Source of the DNA: Galbula dea | Lineage: Eukaryota; Chordata; Aves; Piciformes; Galbulidae | Assembly: GCA_013399015.1 (NCBI GenBank) | Contig: VWZX01001930.1 | Span: 806,549 to 870,548, forward strand | Direction of reading: 5' to 3' | Length of the DNA stretch: 64,000 nt | Shown: positions 38,701 through 49,167 of the stretch, in pieces | Numbering within the stretch: the first letter of the stretch is position 1 | How the letters are laid out: every line of letters starts with the position of its first letter | Translations under genes and position numbers: made by a program | The notes under the pieces: generated by a model | What the model saw: the letters and a program-made list of their open reading frames with translations, nothing else | What the model was told of the DNA's origin: nothing | Databases searched by the model: none

Positions 38701-41700
38701 TTGTTAATATGTAACTGTTTGCAGCATTTCTTGTAAATGTGTAAAAAAAAGTAAAAATATTCTCTAGTATGTTAAATCTCAGTTAAGTGTTTCAGAGTTT
38801 TATATATTGTAGTAGCTTTATTTGCAAGGTGCTAGGCAGGATGAGGGGCTTTCATTGCTCTGAAGATACTACCACCACAGTTCTGCAATTATTTCAAATG
38901 GCACCTAAGTGTCTTTGTTACAAAGGTTTTCAAGGGAGTATTTTTCACCCTTCCCCAAAAGCGGTACACACAGACTTATTAAACAACCAACTTCTAATAC
39001 ACAATAGGCTACATTTAATGCAAGTTTGGTATTTATAGTTGTTTCAATTTAAATATTAAGGCTGATATGCCAAACAACAAATCAGAAGCACAACACTAAG
39101 ATATGTGGCAAATTACAACATTCTAACCTCAGTTTTCATGTATTATGTCCCAGCCTACTCCCAACAGAATGTGATAATGAAATTCTAGCAATGAAGTTAA
39201 CAGCCATATAGTTCTGTTCCATAAGAACTAGAAGTACCAAAGACCTATTTGGAGCAAGTGGAACCTCTACCTTCTTCTGAATTGCCACCAATATTCTACA
39301 AAACTGAAACATTAGATCAACCAGAACTAGGCTGACCAAATGTGAATGTTGGGCGAAGAGGCAAGAATGCCTCATCTTAGCTGGCACTGTAGTTATCCCA
39401 AAAGCTCATGTGAACTCTCTTTAATTATAGAGAGAGTGGCAGAATTACATGTTGGACAATGGAGTTTTGTCTTGTTCAGAATGTTTACTATCTTTTTAAA
39501 AACCTCACCATTAGAATAAGACCAATTTAGGTTACAAAATGTCAGTTAAATAAAAGCCTTACATTAAAGTTGTTTCTACTCTCTGGGCTTGTGATAGTTC
39601 CTCCTCAGGATCCTTGAATCCAGTAAATGAATAGTAAGTCTTATCCCATTTGATAGGTCTGTTAACCGAGCTTTTTGCTTCCTCATGGTGCTGAGAGTTG
39701 ACCTTCAAACTTTGAATATGCTCTGTGGATAAGCTGCAGGAGTTGAGAATATCTAATACTGTGCTCAGGAGATCCCTTGTATGCAATGTAAAACTGACTG
39801 CTCGAAATCCTATAAAACACAAGTCCCACAGAATTAGCATTATTTCATTACAATTGTCTAACATGCATTCACAAGAACCCAAACAAGGCATAGGGAGTTG
39901 GAAATTATGATGACAGTTATTCCAATACTCACTGCAAAATTCACCTGCAGTTTACCCTTTAAAACCACTGTGTGTCCAAAAAATACAAACAGAGCCATTT
40001 GAACTGTCGGAATCATTGGACAAATTGGAAACCTAGCTACAGATGCAGCATAATTCAAAAGAAGACGCTTCAACAGTGGCAGTTTCGTCCAGCAGCTCTA
40101 CACAATTCACATTGTTACCGATCATCACTTTGGATGTAATTTGCTACAGAAACAGTACAACAACAGCTCTTTGCAGGCTAAGAACAGAAGTTTTCTAGCA
40201 CTAGGGTCCCTCACAATTTCCTCAAGTGGTTTATCTAGTAGGATACTGAACATAAAACTCATCTGTTAGATAAGGCACATTAGTATATCAGAGACAATAT
40301 GAGGAATAAAATTAATCTTCCAAACTCAGCAATATTTTCTCAAGTCTTGAAGCCAACAGATAATATGGTAAATTGAAGCTTCAGGTATTATACAACTTCT
40401 GCTTACAGAGTAAGTTCCTACTGATCCTACAAGCCTGATACTGTGTACTACACAGTAGCTGCAACAAAAAAAAGGCACCGACTGTTGTTCCAGTTAAACA
40501 TGTGTCCTGGTTTGGGCATTAGAAGTAGAAAAAATATCATTACATCAACCTTTGTTTTTACTTCCTCATTCTGTAACTTGACCTGAACTTTCTCATTCTC
40601 TCAATGCTTTTCTAAGCTTAAGATGTTGGGACGGTCCTAGCTGTCTGATCTAACGCATATGTTCATGGTTTGACAGGATTTTATTCAGCTGAAAAGTCAC
40701 TGTTGACTGTACATAGCTAAGTAATGGTCTGAAAGAATGTAAATAAAGGAATATACATTCTGCATGATATAAAAGCACCTGAAGCACTGAAGGAATCTTG
40801 AACGTTAGAAGAGTTTTGTTCTCTTTCTCTTACATAAAAAGTAAGCTGAGTTGGTTTAAAGGAGCGAAACCCTGGTTTCTGTAGGTTCTCCAGGTAGCCA
40901 TTTAACCTCTTCAGAGAGTTTTCATTTACTTCCTGTAAAAAAAACCAATAAACAAACAACCAAAAACCCCAAAACATGATAGATGATGAATTTGGTCAGT
41001 GTTCACCTACACTTTGAGTCTTACATGCAGAATTATTTTTCATAAACTATCAGCTGCTCTTAACAGGTAGTGATATAGTTCATGTTCTCAGAATAAATAA
41101 ATCATCATGTTGCATGGATAAACTGTATGATGCACATACTTGTACATTCTTATACCTCCAAACCAAAGGGTTTTTAACACTTTTAAGTTTACAGAAATCT
41201 GTTGATTCAAATACAATGCACAGCATTTCAAAGTGACAAAGAAAGTAATAGGTATTTGAAATTAGTCTGAAAGGATTCAGTATTTTCTTCATAAAAATTA
41301 AACAGAAAATATTACTAATAAATAAGGGATGTTTAAAGGTCTTATTCTCATTAAAAATAAAGTGCATACTTTTGTTCTCTGGTAACAATCAAATTCAATT
41401 CCGATACTATTTTTGTTTCTCTGACAGCAGGAAACTAGAAATTTTCCATCCTTGTTATACGACACATTTACAAAGAAAACATACAAAAAATTTTTACCCT
41501 CTCTTTGGGATGCTGGCCAAAGAAATCTGGATGCACAGCAAAATAGAAAGGTCTGAGAGCATTGATGGCATCAGCTCCTGACAAAGTTCTTGACTGAAGA
41601 ATGCACTGCAGCAATATCTTCTCCAGACATAGCCTAATAAAGTAACAAAATGTTTATGTATGATGCAACCAAATGAGGGAAAAACTGATATAAATTTACA

Positions 41701-43669
41701 TTAGATCATGACAGAATGGAGTAAATATTCACAGTTGCAAGTATAGTAAATGAAAATTGATATTAGAATTCTCAGTTCTGCAGTGGGCACACCTGTATAA
41801 CAGAAGATTGAAAAGAAAATGTGAATTGGTAAATATTTAATAACAGATTTCTCCTCCAGCTGATCTGACAGGCTAACAAATTCAATGGGCCATCCATTTT
41901 CTCTGTGATAAACATTCATTTTAGTGGGCAACTCAGAAGGGTAGGGATTCTGCTCGGTTAAGTAATACAGTGCTGTTTCACTCCTCACAGCATCATAAAA
42001 ACTGCAAGCCCCAAACAGCAAAATACATGGTAGATTAGAGGCTAAGCTGCCTCCAATTCACATTAAAAAAAAGGTAACTTTTATTAATAAGAGTAAGGAA
42101 GACTGTTTTACAAAGCTCTATTTTTTCAGCATCCTGGAGTAAATAATGATCCTGGACATAGAAACATGTGGGACTATCTTCTGACTGCATTCATTGATTT
42201 AAAAACAAACAAACAAAATTAAAAATCTCTAAACTGGTGCTCAGACAATAAGCAGTATTTTTCATTTTGGCAAATGACAGAGCAAATATCAACAGCTGAG
42301 TAGTCAAGCAGATGCAATGACCCTTACTTTACCTTTTATCTGTCCAACTCTTCAATTAGAAACATGAAAGCAGTTAAGGCTAATATTTTCTGCCTAAAAG
42401 GTGGGTAAATATTTAATCAGTAGGTCTTAAAAGTCAGCTTGCTGAAAACAGAGGAGAAACTGTTGGATTAAATGGACTAAATGAAAGATTTAGAAAGAAA
42501 GTAAGATGTATTATGTGCAAACACTTCTATCTCCTTGCTGACAGCATCTCAGAAAGCCTCTAAGACTAGCCATCAGTATAGCCCATGATCCTACTTAAAA
42601 AAGCAGGAGATGGTAAAGTACCACAGCAATACCATGCTTTTATGGAGAGTTCCAATATACCTGGAAACTATTAATCATATTTCCAGCTTTATTAATCATA
42701 AACTTCCATCTGGTATTCTACAAGAAAAATGCCCAAGTATAGTTAACTTTAGTTTCCTTGTTTTCTGTCTAAACAATGCTGTCATGCTAGTAGGAAGGCT
42801 CAGGATTCTGGCCAAAAGTCTATTTTGAACTTGCTTAGAAGAGAAATGCTCAGAGGCCAAAATTACTCTGTGTGACAGAAGGGAGAATTCACTCACTGAA
42901 GGTGAAAGACAGAACTCTGAGGCATCCTTCAAGTGAAGTGACAAAATAAAGGAGTTAAAATTAATTTAGAAAGAGGAAAATGCAAGAAAGATGCTTATGG
43001 CTTCACACACATGGAGCAAGGATTGTTCCAAGAGCTTAATTCAGATTTAAAGAGCAGAGAACGGCTTCATGTTAAAATCAAGGTCATAAGCACTTTGATG
43101 ACAGCCGTCTCCACTTCATGAGGGATATGAAACACAATCTCCACTAGAAGACATTATGCAATCATACTCTAGGATTGATTTAATTTATTGATTAAATAAT
43201 TCCCTTCAGCTTTCTTTTTACTTTTTCCTTCACATCTCTCTGAAGTTTAACTTTTTGGCTTACAGCTTTGACACTGAAAACTATTGTTACACTAAGCTTA
43301 TTATTACCCATATATTCACTCATTTTGAAACACTGAGGTTTAATAACTCAGTAATATTGGGCATCACATTCAGATTTAGACTATCACTTTCTCACAATTA
43401 AGGTATTGTAAAACCCTTGTTTTGTTGACAGTCTTTTTTAATGTCTCATTCAAGGACAGGCACATGGGTTTAGGGGATTTTCAACTGTGGATACTCTGTT
43501 GAAAGATTCAAGATGCAAAGATGAGAAGCCCAAAGAAATAAGCATTAAAGAAAAATACCAAACCATTTTATATACATGCAAGTCATAAGCAGACACTTCA
43601 ATATATGCTAAAGGTAAATTAGATCAGCAACATGCCATACCTTCTCACGGCTCTTAAGCAGCAAAACAT
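29486..43669 (-). CDS. TCAIM: TCAIM, T-cell activation inhibitor, mitochondrial (complete, 10 coding exons)
   Basis: Spliced coding span: 43669-43641, 41633-41498, 40932-40779, 39809-39563, 37949-37827, 35984-35887, 34241-34150, 31937-31705, 31162-31031, 29711-29486. The lengths sum to 1470 nt, giving 489 residues plus a stop, against about 496 in mammals. All introns are GT-AG and every phase agrees. The N-terminus is rich in Arg, Cys and Leu, like a mitochondrial presequence. It is followed by FAVHPDFFGQHP, with an HPD tripeptide at residues 44-46 as in J-domains. Later landmarks are GFRAVSFTLHTRDLL, DRPIKWDK-like RPIKWDKTYYSFTGF, DMDVHHHW-like MDVHHHWTK, GGIQVIYIEELQP and the C-terminal DGDLCIPWNWKN. 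The family is defined by two uncharacterised domains (DUF4460 and DUF4461, from memory). The protein is mitochondrial and is reported to dampen T-cell activation; recent work describes it as a DNAJ-like regulator of OGDH. There are no stops or frameshifts, so the gene should be functional. Confidence 0.97.
30195..30268 (+). mobile_element. CR1 3'-tail remnant
   Basis: Short degenerate copy of the CR1 3' end ('cttaaaggtcttctcaacc ... gattctg') in the last TCAIM intron, opposite in orientation to the gene. Confidence 0.6.
31031..31162 (-). CDS. TCAIM: TCAIM exon 10
   Basis: 132 nt, entered in phase 2 and left in phase 2. It encodes SDRYAPSLHEFGHF, then PTVCDPAALQWFIVAKAQEA and a basic RENLKRKEE end. 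The donor is GA|GTAAGT. Confidence 0.95.
31705..31937 (-). CDS. TCAIM: TCAIM exon 9
   Basis: 233 nt starting in phase 0. It encodes IFERLPSYYRLQKRLLFLEE, GGIQVIYIEELQPLLTLEEY and LLFHPHSLRGLQMILD, the most conserved part of the C-terminal domain. The donor is AG|GTGGGT. Confidence 0.97.
34150..34241 (-). CDS. TCAIM: TCAIM exon 8
   Basis: 92 nt encoding HTVVFTDRSGMSAAGHIML and GTMDVHHHWTK. The donor AAA|GTAAGA leaves in phase 0. Confidence 0.97.
34990..35260 (-). mobile_element. Old CR1-type LINE fragment
   Basis: The plus strand resembles reverse-complement CR1, with the blocks 'catctagtccattcttg', 'gtctagtctatttttaaaaa' and 'ttcaaagatggaaactcc'. It is heavily diverged and lies in the intron between TCAIM exons 7 and 8, in the same orientation as the gene. 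Confidence 0.55.
35887..35984 (-). CDS. TCAIM: TCAIM exon 7
   Basis: 98 nt. It completes an Arg codon and then reads WQRSWGIAHRCSQLHSLGRL and a QQRPEVLKDVK end. The acceptor TTTATTTAG and donor G|GTATTT are good. Confidence 0.96.
36718..37366 (+). mobile_element. Avian ERVL-type solo LTR
   Basis: Familiar avian endogenous-retrovirus LTR landmarks appear in order: 'ggggtggagttaattttctt' near 36735, 'tgggacacagccagaac' near 36900, 'gactacaggaatattccagatcat' near 36935, 'cacctattaaacctctactttg' near 37230, and the terminal 'gctggctggggtcaagccac' near 37345. The usual TGTCCTGGTTT start is degraded. No internal retroviral genes flank it. It sits in the intron between TCAIM exons 6 and 7, antisense to the gene, and a CR1 tail is nested inside it. 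The subfamily is not assigned. Confidence 0.8.
37047..37110 (+). mobile_element. CR1 3' tail nested in the LTR
   Basis: A near-perfect CR1 3' terminus ('gatgatccttaaggtccctt', then 'ccaacccaaaccattttatg', then 'attctgtga') interrupts the LTR. The same six bases, ATTACA, lie on both sides (37036-37041 and 37109-37114), which may be a target-site duplication. Confidence 0.8.
37827..37949 (-). CDS. TCAIM: TCAIM exon 6
   Basis: 123 nt encoding SWLDDNEASAVKKLKKSLPL followed by a segment ending LSHELQLSDIR. It is a charged, probably helical region. The donor is AG|GTAATA. Confidence 0.96.
39563..39809 (-). CDS. TCAIM: TCAIM exon 5
   Basis: 247 nt encoding GFRAVSFTLHTRDLLSTVLD, a central polar stretch, then RPIKWDKTYYSFTGFKDPEE and RVETTL. 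Acceptor TTTTATAG, donor AT|GTAAGG. Confidence 0.97.
40500..40740 (+). mobile_element. Possible LTR fragment
   Basis: It begins TGTCCTGGTTTGGG, the usual 5' start of several avian LTR families, but the rest was not recognised and no 3' end was found. It lies in intron 4 of TCAIM. Confidence 0.25.
40779..40932 (-). CDS. TCAIM: TCAIM exon 4
   Basis: 154 nt starting in phase 0. It encodes EVNENSLKRLNGYLENLQKP and PTQLTFYVRERE, then a Ser-rich end. The NENSLKRLNGYLE helix follows the HPD-containing segment, as expected for the J-like N-terminal domain. Confidence 0.97.
41498..41633 (-). CDS. TCAIM: TCAIM exon 3
   Basis: 136 nt encoding LCLEKILLQCILQSRTLSGA and DAINALRPFYFAVHPDFFGQ, then HPKER. 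It carries the end of the likely mitochondrial presequence and the HPD motif. The donor AGG|GTAAAA leaves in phase 0. Confidence 0.97.
41793..42001 (-). other. Exon-like block inside TCAIM intron 2
   Basis: 209 nt on the minus strand with a good acceptor (GGGGCTTGCAG) and donor (TATACAG|GTGTGC). The frame that continues from TCAIM exon 2 is open throughout and reads protein-like: SFYDAVRSETALYYLTEQNP, then PSELPTKMNVYHRENGWPIE and so on. Inclusion would shift exon 3 into another frame and meet a stop at the start of exon 4, so it would give a short variant or a transcript for decay. I do not recognise the sequence. It may be a cassette or poison exon, part of a retroelement, or chance. Confidence 0.3.
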
Positions 43670-43716
43670 TTCAGCAACTCAAGGGTTAAGCCAACTTTCA
43701 GCCATCCATTAACTCA
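43641..43716 (-). CDS. TCAIM: TCAIM exon 2 (5' UTR end and start codon)
   Basis: The acceptor follows a long pyrimidine tract, TTTTTTAAG, giving an exon from about 43716. The ATG is at 43669-43667 and the exon encodes MFCCLRAVR plus two bases of the next Arg codon, matching the mammalian N-terminus (MFCHL...MRR). The donor is AG|GTATGG. The start is supported by this match and by the phase with exon 3. Confidence 0.93.
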
Positions 43717-46165
43717 CTTAAAAAAAAAAAAAGGAAAAAAAACCTGTTTAGAAATTGAGGTATTTTCCCCTGTTATTTATCAGTGCTTTCTCTACATCCT
43801 AGGCAGTAACTTTTGAAGTCAAAATAGTAATATAAAATTGGGAAATCACACAAATAAAACCGAAATCCTTGCACAAGGATGTTTCCAGTTTCCTCTGTTA
43901 ACAATAAATCTTACAAATATTAAGATGTGTTACCATGTTTGGGTTTGAAGATTACTATTTAAAGATGCTCCAGTTGGGGGGGCGGAGGGGGAAGGAAAAA
44001 ACCCCCAAACTCTAAGAAAAATTATTTCTAGAAAATGTTTCTTGCTCTTGCTGATGCTGTTTTTGTCTTGAAGTACAGCATCTAAAGAAATAGAAGCTTT
44101 CTGTAAGCACTAATACATACCAGCTCATGGAATTCCACATAAATTTCTTTCCTCTGCTAAGTCCAAAACTTTCAAACAAATGATAATACTGTAAGATTTA
44201 TATGCCAACTGTTCTATGAGGGCAGAATACGACACCAAAGGGAAAGACACTGTCTGACAAAAGTGCTTGGAACTCTTTGTCAAAAGGTTGCTTTCATGGC
44301 ATTCATGAAAAAGAATCAGCAATCTTTAACTTCTGCACTATGCAACTGGAAACTCTTCCAACAGGAGATCAACTACTTAGCATGCAAGAGTGCAAACATC
44401 TGATTATGAGGGCAGCTCCCTATTGGCAGTGTTCTCTTATGTTTCCATGGACCCTTGTTTTGAAATATACTTTCTATGGCACTTTTAGAAGTAACATGTT
44501 CCCACCAAGTATGCCATTTTAAAGCACCTGGGATGAGCAGTTATCAGAAAAATACCATCCCTCTCTTGCCCACCCAGTTGAAAATCAGGAGACAACAACT
44601 GTAAAGAATTTTTGGGATATTTTAGCTCAACACATTTTTTTTTTTTCTCACCCTGTTCACATCCAGTAAAATATCTGTTAAACAATTCGTGTTCTGTGTT
44701 AAGTATATTTGTATTTTGCAGTTCTAAAACTTAATCCCTAACAACAGTCCTAACCATAAACTGGCTTGAATACATTAACAAGTTCTCTGGCAACAAAACA
44801 CTTTTCTCTCTCTGCAATTTTAGCTTCCAGGATTAGTGCAGAGGATAGAAAAAAACCCCAACAATCTCACTAATCTGCGGTGACACTTTATATAACCAGA
44901 CAAAAGCATCATTGTTTCTTGTTTTAAATGCTCTATTAACTGCCTAGAAATTGTTACATCACTTACTTAAAAAAATTAAACCTCCTGGTTTGTGCAAGTT
45001 TCATCTGCAGCAAATCTCAAAGATATGTTTGCTAAGGCAAAACAAACTACTATGTTGCAGTCGTTTTACAAAAGCCTTTGGAAACATGACTGCATGTTAC
45101 TACCTTACCACTCAGACCCAGATTCTCTCTCTCGGCTGTTTACCTGTGCTTCACTCTTAAGGCAGCATGAAGAAAACAGCATAAAAATAAACATGACAGT
45201 GCTCAGTAGGTAAGTTTGGGTGAAACTGATTCACTCACTGCTTGAAAGAAAATAAGCTGTAGTGATCCAACCGCTAGCAGGTTTAACTATAACAGAGCCC
45301 TTACAGAATTCAGTGCAACATCCACTTAAGGTAAGGTCTTTTCTATACTTAACGGCACAAACGGCACAACCGCTAGCGATGCCTGCCCCGGGTCGTTCTT
45401 CCCAACAAGGGCACGGGGTAACGAGTGATCTCGCCGGCATGACTGACTGCAGCAGCTCTCGGGTACGTCCACGCTGCCCACCCCACTCGGGACTCTGCTC
45501 CTGGACAACGACGGCACCCTCTGGCACCTGCCATTCCCCAAGGCAGTCTGCAGAGACTCCACCACCGGAGCCGCCGAAGAAGGGGAAGACCCCACGCCCA
45601 CCACCGCCACGCGCGTCCCGAAGCGCACGTACCGCTACGCGCGCACGGCCCCACCGCCGCAGCGCACGCGCTCGATTGCGGGCAGGTTCCGCCAGGGCGG
45701 CAGCGGCGGTGAGCTGCCCCTCGCCTGGCCCCCGGCACGCACCCCCGCCGGTGTCAGTGTAGGAACACCCCTCGCCCCGCCCCCGACTCGGCTTCTCGCC
45801 GTTCTCCTGCCGGCGACGGTGGCCAGGGCCGAGCCGGCCCCTGCGCAGAAGGGCGGCGTGACCGCACTGCCGGCTCCACTCTCATTCCCTCTCTTCTCCC
45901 CGCTGCGTCTCGCCCCCCTGGCCTGGCCCCGCTTACCGCCAGGACCAGACAGCGCCTGCCGGAGCTCGACCCCCATCGTCTACCGCAGCCTCTCCCACCG
46001 ACGGCCCCGGAGGCGGCAGGAGGGGGCGGAACAACGCCGCAGCTGGCGAGGAGATTCCCGCCGGGGGCGGGGCCGGGAGCCGGGGGCGACCACAGCGCGT
46101 GCCAGCTCTCCAAACCCGACGGGTCCTCTGCGCCGCGGCTGCCTCCCGAGTCCCGCCCCCGGCGA

Positions 46166-46173
46166 TCATGTGA
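46166..46173. promoter_or_regulatory. TCATGTGA E-box (M-box type)
   Basis: A CATGTG E-box with the flanking T and A preferred by MiT/TFE-family factors, in the CpG island close to the expected start region. Motif match only. Confidence 0.35.
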
Positions 46174-46192
46174 TGGCCGCGCGCCCTGCCGC

Positions 46193-46203
46193 GCGCAGGC
46201 GCA
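46193..46203. promoter_or_regulatory. NRF1-like motif GCGCAGGCGCA
   Basis: One base away from the palindromic NRF1 consensus core GCGCATGCGC, in the TCAIM CpG island. The identical 11-mer occurs in the 58.3-kb island. Confidence 0.45.
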
Positions 46204-46319
46204 GTTGGGCACAGCCCGCTGCGCGTTAGGGGCGAAAACGGCCCGTCGGGCTGGGGGAGCGTTTGGTCGGGAGATGAAGTGAAGCAAGTGCGCAATACCT
46301 ATTCCGTTCATGCTTTAGG

Positions 46320-47755
46320 TGGTGCTTCTGCCCTTGGTCGCAAAGTGCAGCCCATCTTGTAGAGCTGAATGATGATATGGCAGCCACTTCTCAAAGGCCT
46401 CCACCACCACATGTGGAGAAGTGGCGCCTTTTCATTTCAGAAACTCCTCATAGTAGAGTATGTCCATAGTTGTTACTCAGGGAAGTAGAAGGAAAATCCC
46501 TGACACAGGAAACGACTGCTTTTTTGCAAGGAGGATGGAAGGGGTTTATTGAAATAAACTTGCATGCATTTCACATATTTTGAAAAAAAAATCCAACAAA
46601 CCAAAAGCAACCATGAGCTCTGCAGTCCCAAGGCAAAAAGAACAAGCTATTCTGAACTGCTAATGCTCTGTGTAGATGTACATTTATACACCTCTTTTTC
46701 TTCTAAGGTAGTTGGTATCAAGAAGCAGCTGATGCAGAGACATGAAGCTTCAGATCAAAAACGTCTATTGTTGACAAGTTTCAGAACAAAGGGAGATGAA
46801 CTGTTAGGAATTTGAGTTACCTACATAAAATCTATTGCATTTCCATGCAGAAAAGGTTAAAAGGAAGACTGAAAAGGTTTCAGAACTACCTATAGTTCAG
46901 TGAAGCTTTAAATCAAGTTAACACTCTCACAACCCTTGGGGAATTTGCATAATTTCCACAATGTGCAGTAATTTTTTTGTTTCTTGACAGAAGCCATCAG
47001 TTATGTAAGCAAATTGGTTGCATAATGACACAGACGGAAAAATAAATTTAATTGATTCAACAGAAAAGTGTGCTGTTCTTTTCACCTGGGATTTCTTTTA
47101 ACTCAGCGAGGAATAAAATAAATTCAGAGAGGTAATCAGCAGGTGACACTGCCAGACACCAACTCCTTTGCATAGGTTATGTATTTTTAAACTGAGCCAG
47201 AGCTCCACTCCCTCTGCCACCCTCAAGGACAGGAATGAATTCTAAGGTAAAGGTCTCAACACATATTGCTTATGAGTATCACCACAATATTCCACAGGTG
47301 TAGTATTGTGGCTTGATGTCTTGTTATTCTCTATCCGTTCCCAGCATACATCCCACTGGCTACGGAAGAGCAGCACAGACATTTCAGAATTGAAAGCTTG
47401 TTTTACCAGATAAAATTAACATCTGAAAAAGTTTGTAGTTTAACTACCTCTTCACCCGTAACAGAATGGAATTCTAAGCATCACAACAAGGTTGCTATAA
47501 GCAGCAACTGAGCCATTTTCTCTTTGCTCCTTTGTTTCTGTTCTGGTGCTTGGTCTGTTGATGGTCACTAAGGGTCATCAGTTTCTCCACTCCCACCACA
47601 CACAATGGCACAGACGCTCTGAGGCCAATAATGTCAGCATTGATTTCTGATGGTATTCATCATAACAGTAATTTAGAAAAGAGTTATGCAGAAAGGGTGA
47701 CAACTGAAAAACTTAGATCTGGGATCTGCCAAATAAACCCCCACAAAGATGCAAG
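46320..47755. other. Spacer between TCAIM promoter and upstream locus
   Basis: AT-rich after the island ends. No TOPAZ1 C-terminal exon was recognised on the minus strand, although one is expected here by synteny. Confidence 0.4.
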
Positions 47756-47922
47756 ACTGGCCTTGGAATAGGCTGCCCAGGGAAATAGTGGAGTATGGTT
47801 CCTGCAGGCATTTAAAAAATGTATAGATATGGTACTTAGGGACGTGGTTTAGTGGCATGGTGGTGATAAGGTGACGGTTTGACTTGATGATCTTAGAGGT
47901 CTCTTCCAACTTTAATGATTCC
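47756..47922 (+). mobile_element. CR1 3'-end fragment
   Basis: Typical CR1 3' region: 'ggctgcccagggaaatagtgg', 'gacgtggtttagtggcatgg' and a terminal 'gatgatcttagaggtctcttcc'. No target repeats are obvious. Confidence 0.85.
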
Positions 47923-48722
47923 ACAAAGATGCGTCTGGAGAATGTGAAAGACAAAAATTGCTCTTAATCTGGCTGTATTTTACTAAGCTGAGGAGTATAT
48001 TAAGGTTTTAGTAATTGAAAGTTTGATTACTACACCAGGGACATCTTACTGGTTTTTTTCATGTGCAGCTCTCACTAACATCTCTTGGAATTCAGGAAAT
48101 AGAGCGCAGCCCATAGGCCTAGCTGTAGCCTCCACTCAAGTCTGTAGTTAAAATTATAAGCTGGCCATGTCCACAGCTGGGAGCTTCAGCCCAATTTATT
48201 TATGAGCATTTACTGCATTATCTGCTATGATGTAGTGAAAAACTGCATAGTCTGACTGATTTCACACATTCTTAACCTCCTCCTGCAGCATATCATACTC
48301 TGGATTCTTGTAGTAGTTAAAAAGATATTAATCTCTCCACCTCTACTTTGCTATCTGCCTATCCTCCTGCACACCTGAGAATCTTAATAACAAGAATCTG
48401 AATGTTATTAAATAATTTAATTACAATACTGACTTACAGATATTTTGAACACATCATATAAAGAATAAAACCCCTTTATTAGCATCTTGACTATTTTTTC
48501 CAAAATGATCCCCCCATTGCTCTTTTTAAAATACTGTAAAACTATTAACTTTGATTTCTAGCTTTGCATCACTATCCCCTATATGTGTTAAGAAACTCTC
48601 AAAACTACCAATGCTTTGAAATAGAATTATGGCAAGTCTTTCAAACAACATTATTCTGTTTTAGTTACAAGAAACTGTCAAAAATAAGAGAAGTAACAAA
48701 AGTAATCTTTTCAAGAGCATAC

Positions 48723-48795
48723 CTTATAATCAGTGAAAACCGAAGAAAGACTTTCACAGGAAGAATTTCTCCTGCATCTAACACCAAACTGGAGG
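48723..48795 (-). pseudogene. TOPAZ1: Possible degenerate TOPAZ1 C-terminal exon
   Basis: One minus-strand frame reads CSSSLVLDAGEILPVKVFLR and ends at a donor-like AAG|GTATGC. It weakly resembles the TOPAZ1 C-terminal segment containing SSSV...SIPIDFSFLRR. An in-frame TAG lies about six codons upstream of the matching part and no acceptor is clear. The match is weak and could be chance. Confidence 0.15.
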
Positions 48796-48982
48796 AGCAC
48801 AGTGTGGCCTAGACCTTGCTACTGAGTGCGGCACAGGGAAATTTTTTTTTTCAGAGAGACAGAAAAATGTGCAAACAGGTAAACATACATTTTATTTCCT
48901 GCATGAAAAATAAAATACGTCAAACGAGTTGCTTAATCTCAAATACAGAGGTTACTCCAGCTACTAAGAAACAGTAACATAC

Positions 48983-49167
48983 CTGGAGAAAAGTAAAAAT
49001 ATGGATATTGTCTACTGACTGGCTGGCTCTGCAAAACTGCATTGTCTCTGTTGTACTTAACTTAATTCTTTGTAGCACTTTTTTTTCACATCTTTCTAGA
49101 TTCATTTCTCTTCCACATTGGAGTTTTGTCCTGTTCAGCACATGGAATTTCTGTCACCAAAATGGTA
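48983..49167 (-). pseudogene. TOPAZ1: Possible broken TOPAZ1 exon (VLNR segment)
   Basis: The minus strand starts after TTATTCTCAG and ends at a strong donor, CAG|GTATGT. One frame gives PFW, a TGA stop, then QKFHVLNRTKLQC. This resembles the mammalian TOPAZ1 stretch with PLW, VLNR and LLC in the same order and spacing within one codon. The internal TGA would stop translation. It lies downstream of the intact TOPAZ1 exon at 50.6 kb, as the order requires. The identity rests on my memory of the mammalian protein. Confidence 0.3.

Larger units (their letters stand above)
45400..46240 (-). promoter_or_regulatory. TCAIM: TCAIM CpG-island promoter and probable exon 1
   Basis: Dense CpG sequence about 2-2.5 kb upstream of the coding start, with GC boxes (GGGGGCGGGGCC near 46063-46074). 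On the minus strand a strong donor, GCG|GTAAGC, lies at 45937/45936, which would make 45937 to about 46230 the non-coding first exon and 45936-43717 the first intron. A second possible donor occurs near 45635. There is no TATA box, as is usual for this promoter class. The exact start site is inferred. Confidence 0.75.

Noticed and set aside
45262..46311. ORFs of 113-185 codons on both strands in the TCAIM CpG island
   Set aside because: Overlapping GC-rich frames on both strands are expected in a CpG island; they are Arg/Pro/Ala-rich with no family motif.
47673..47954. 93-codon minus ORF
   Set aside because: It is the reverse strand of a CR1 fragment.
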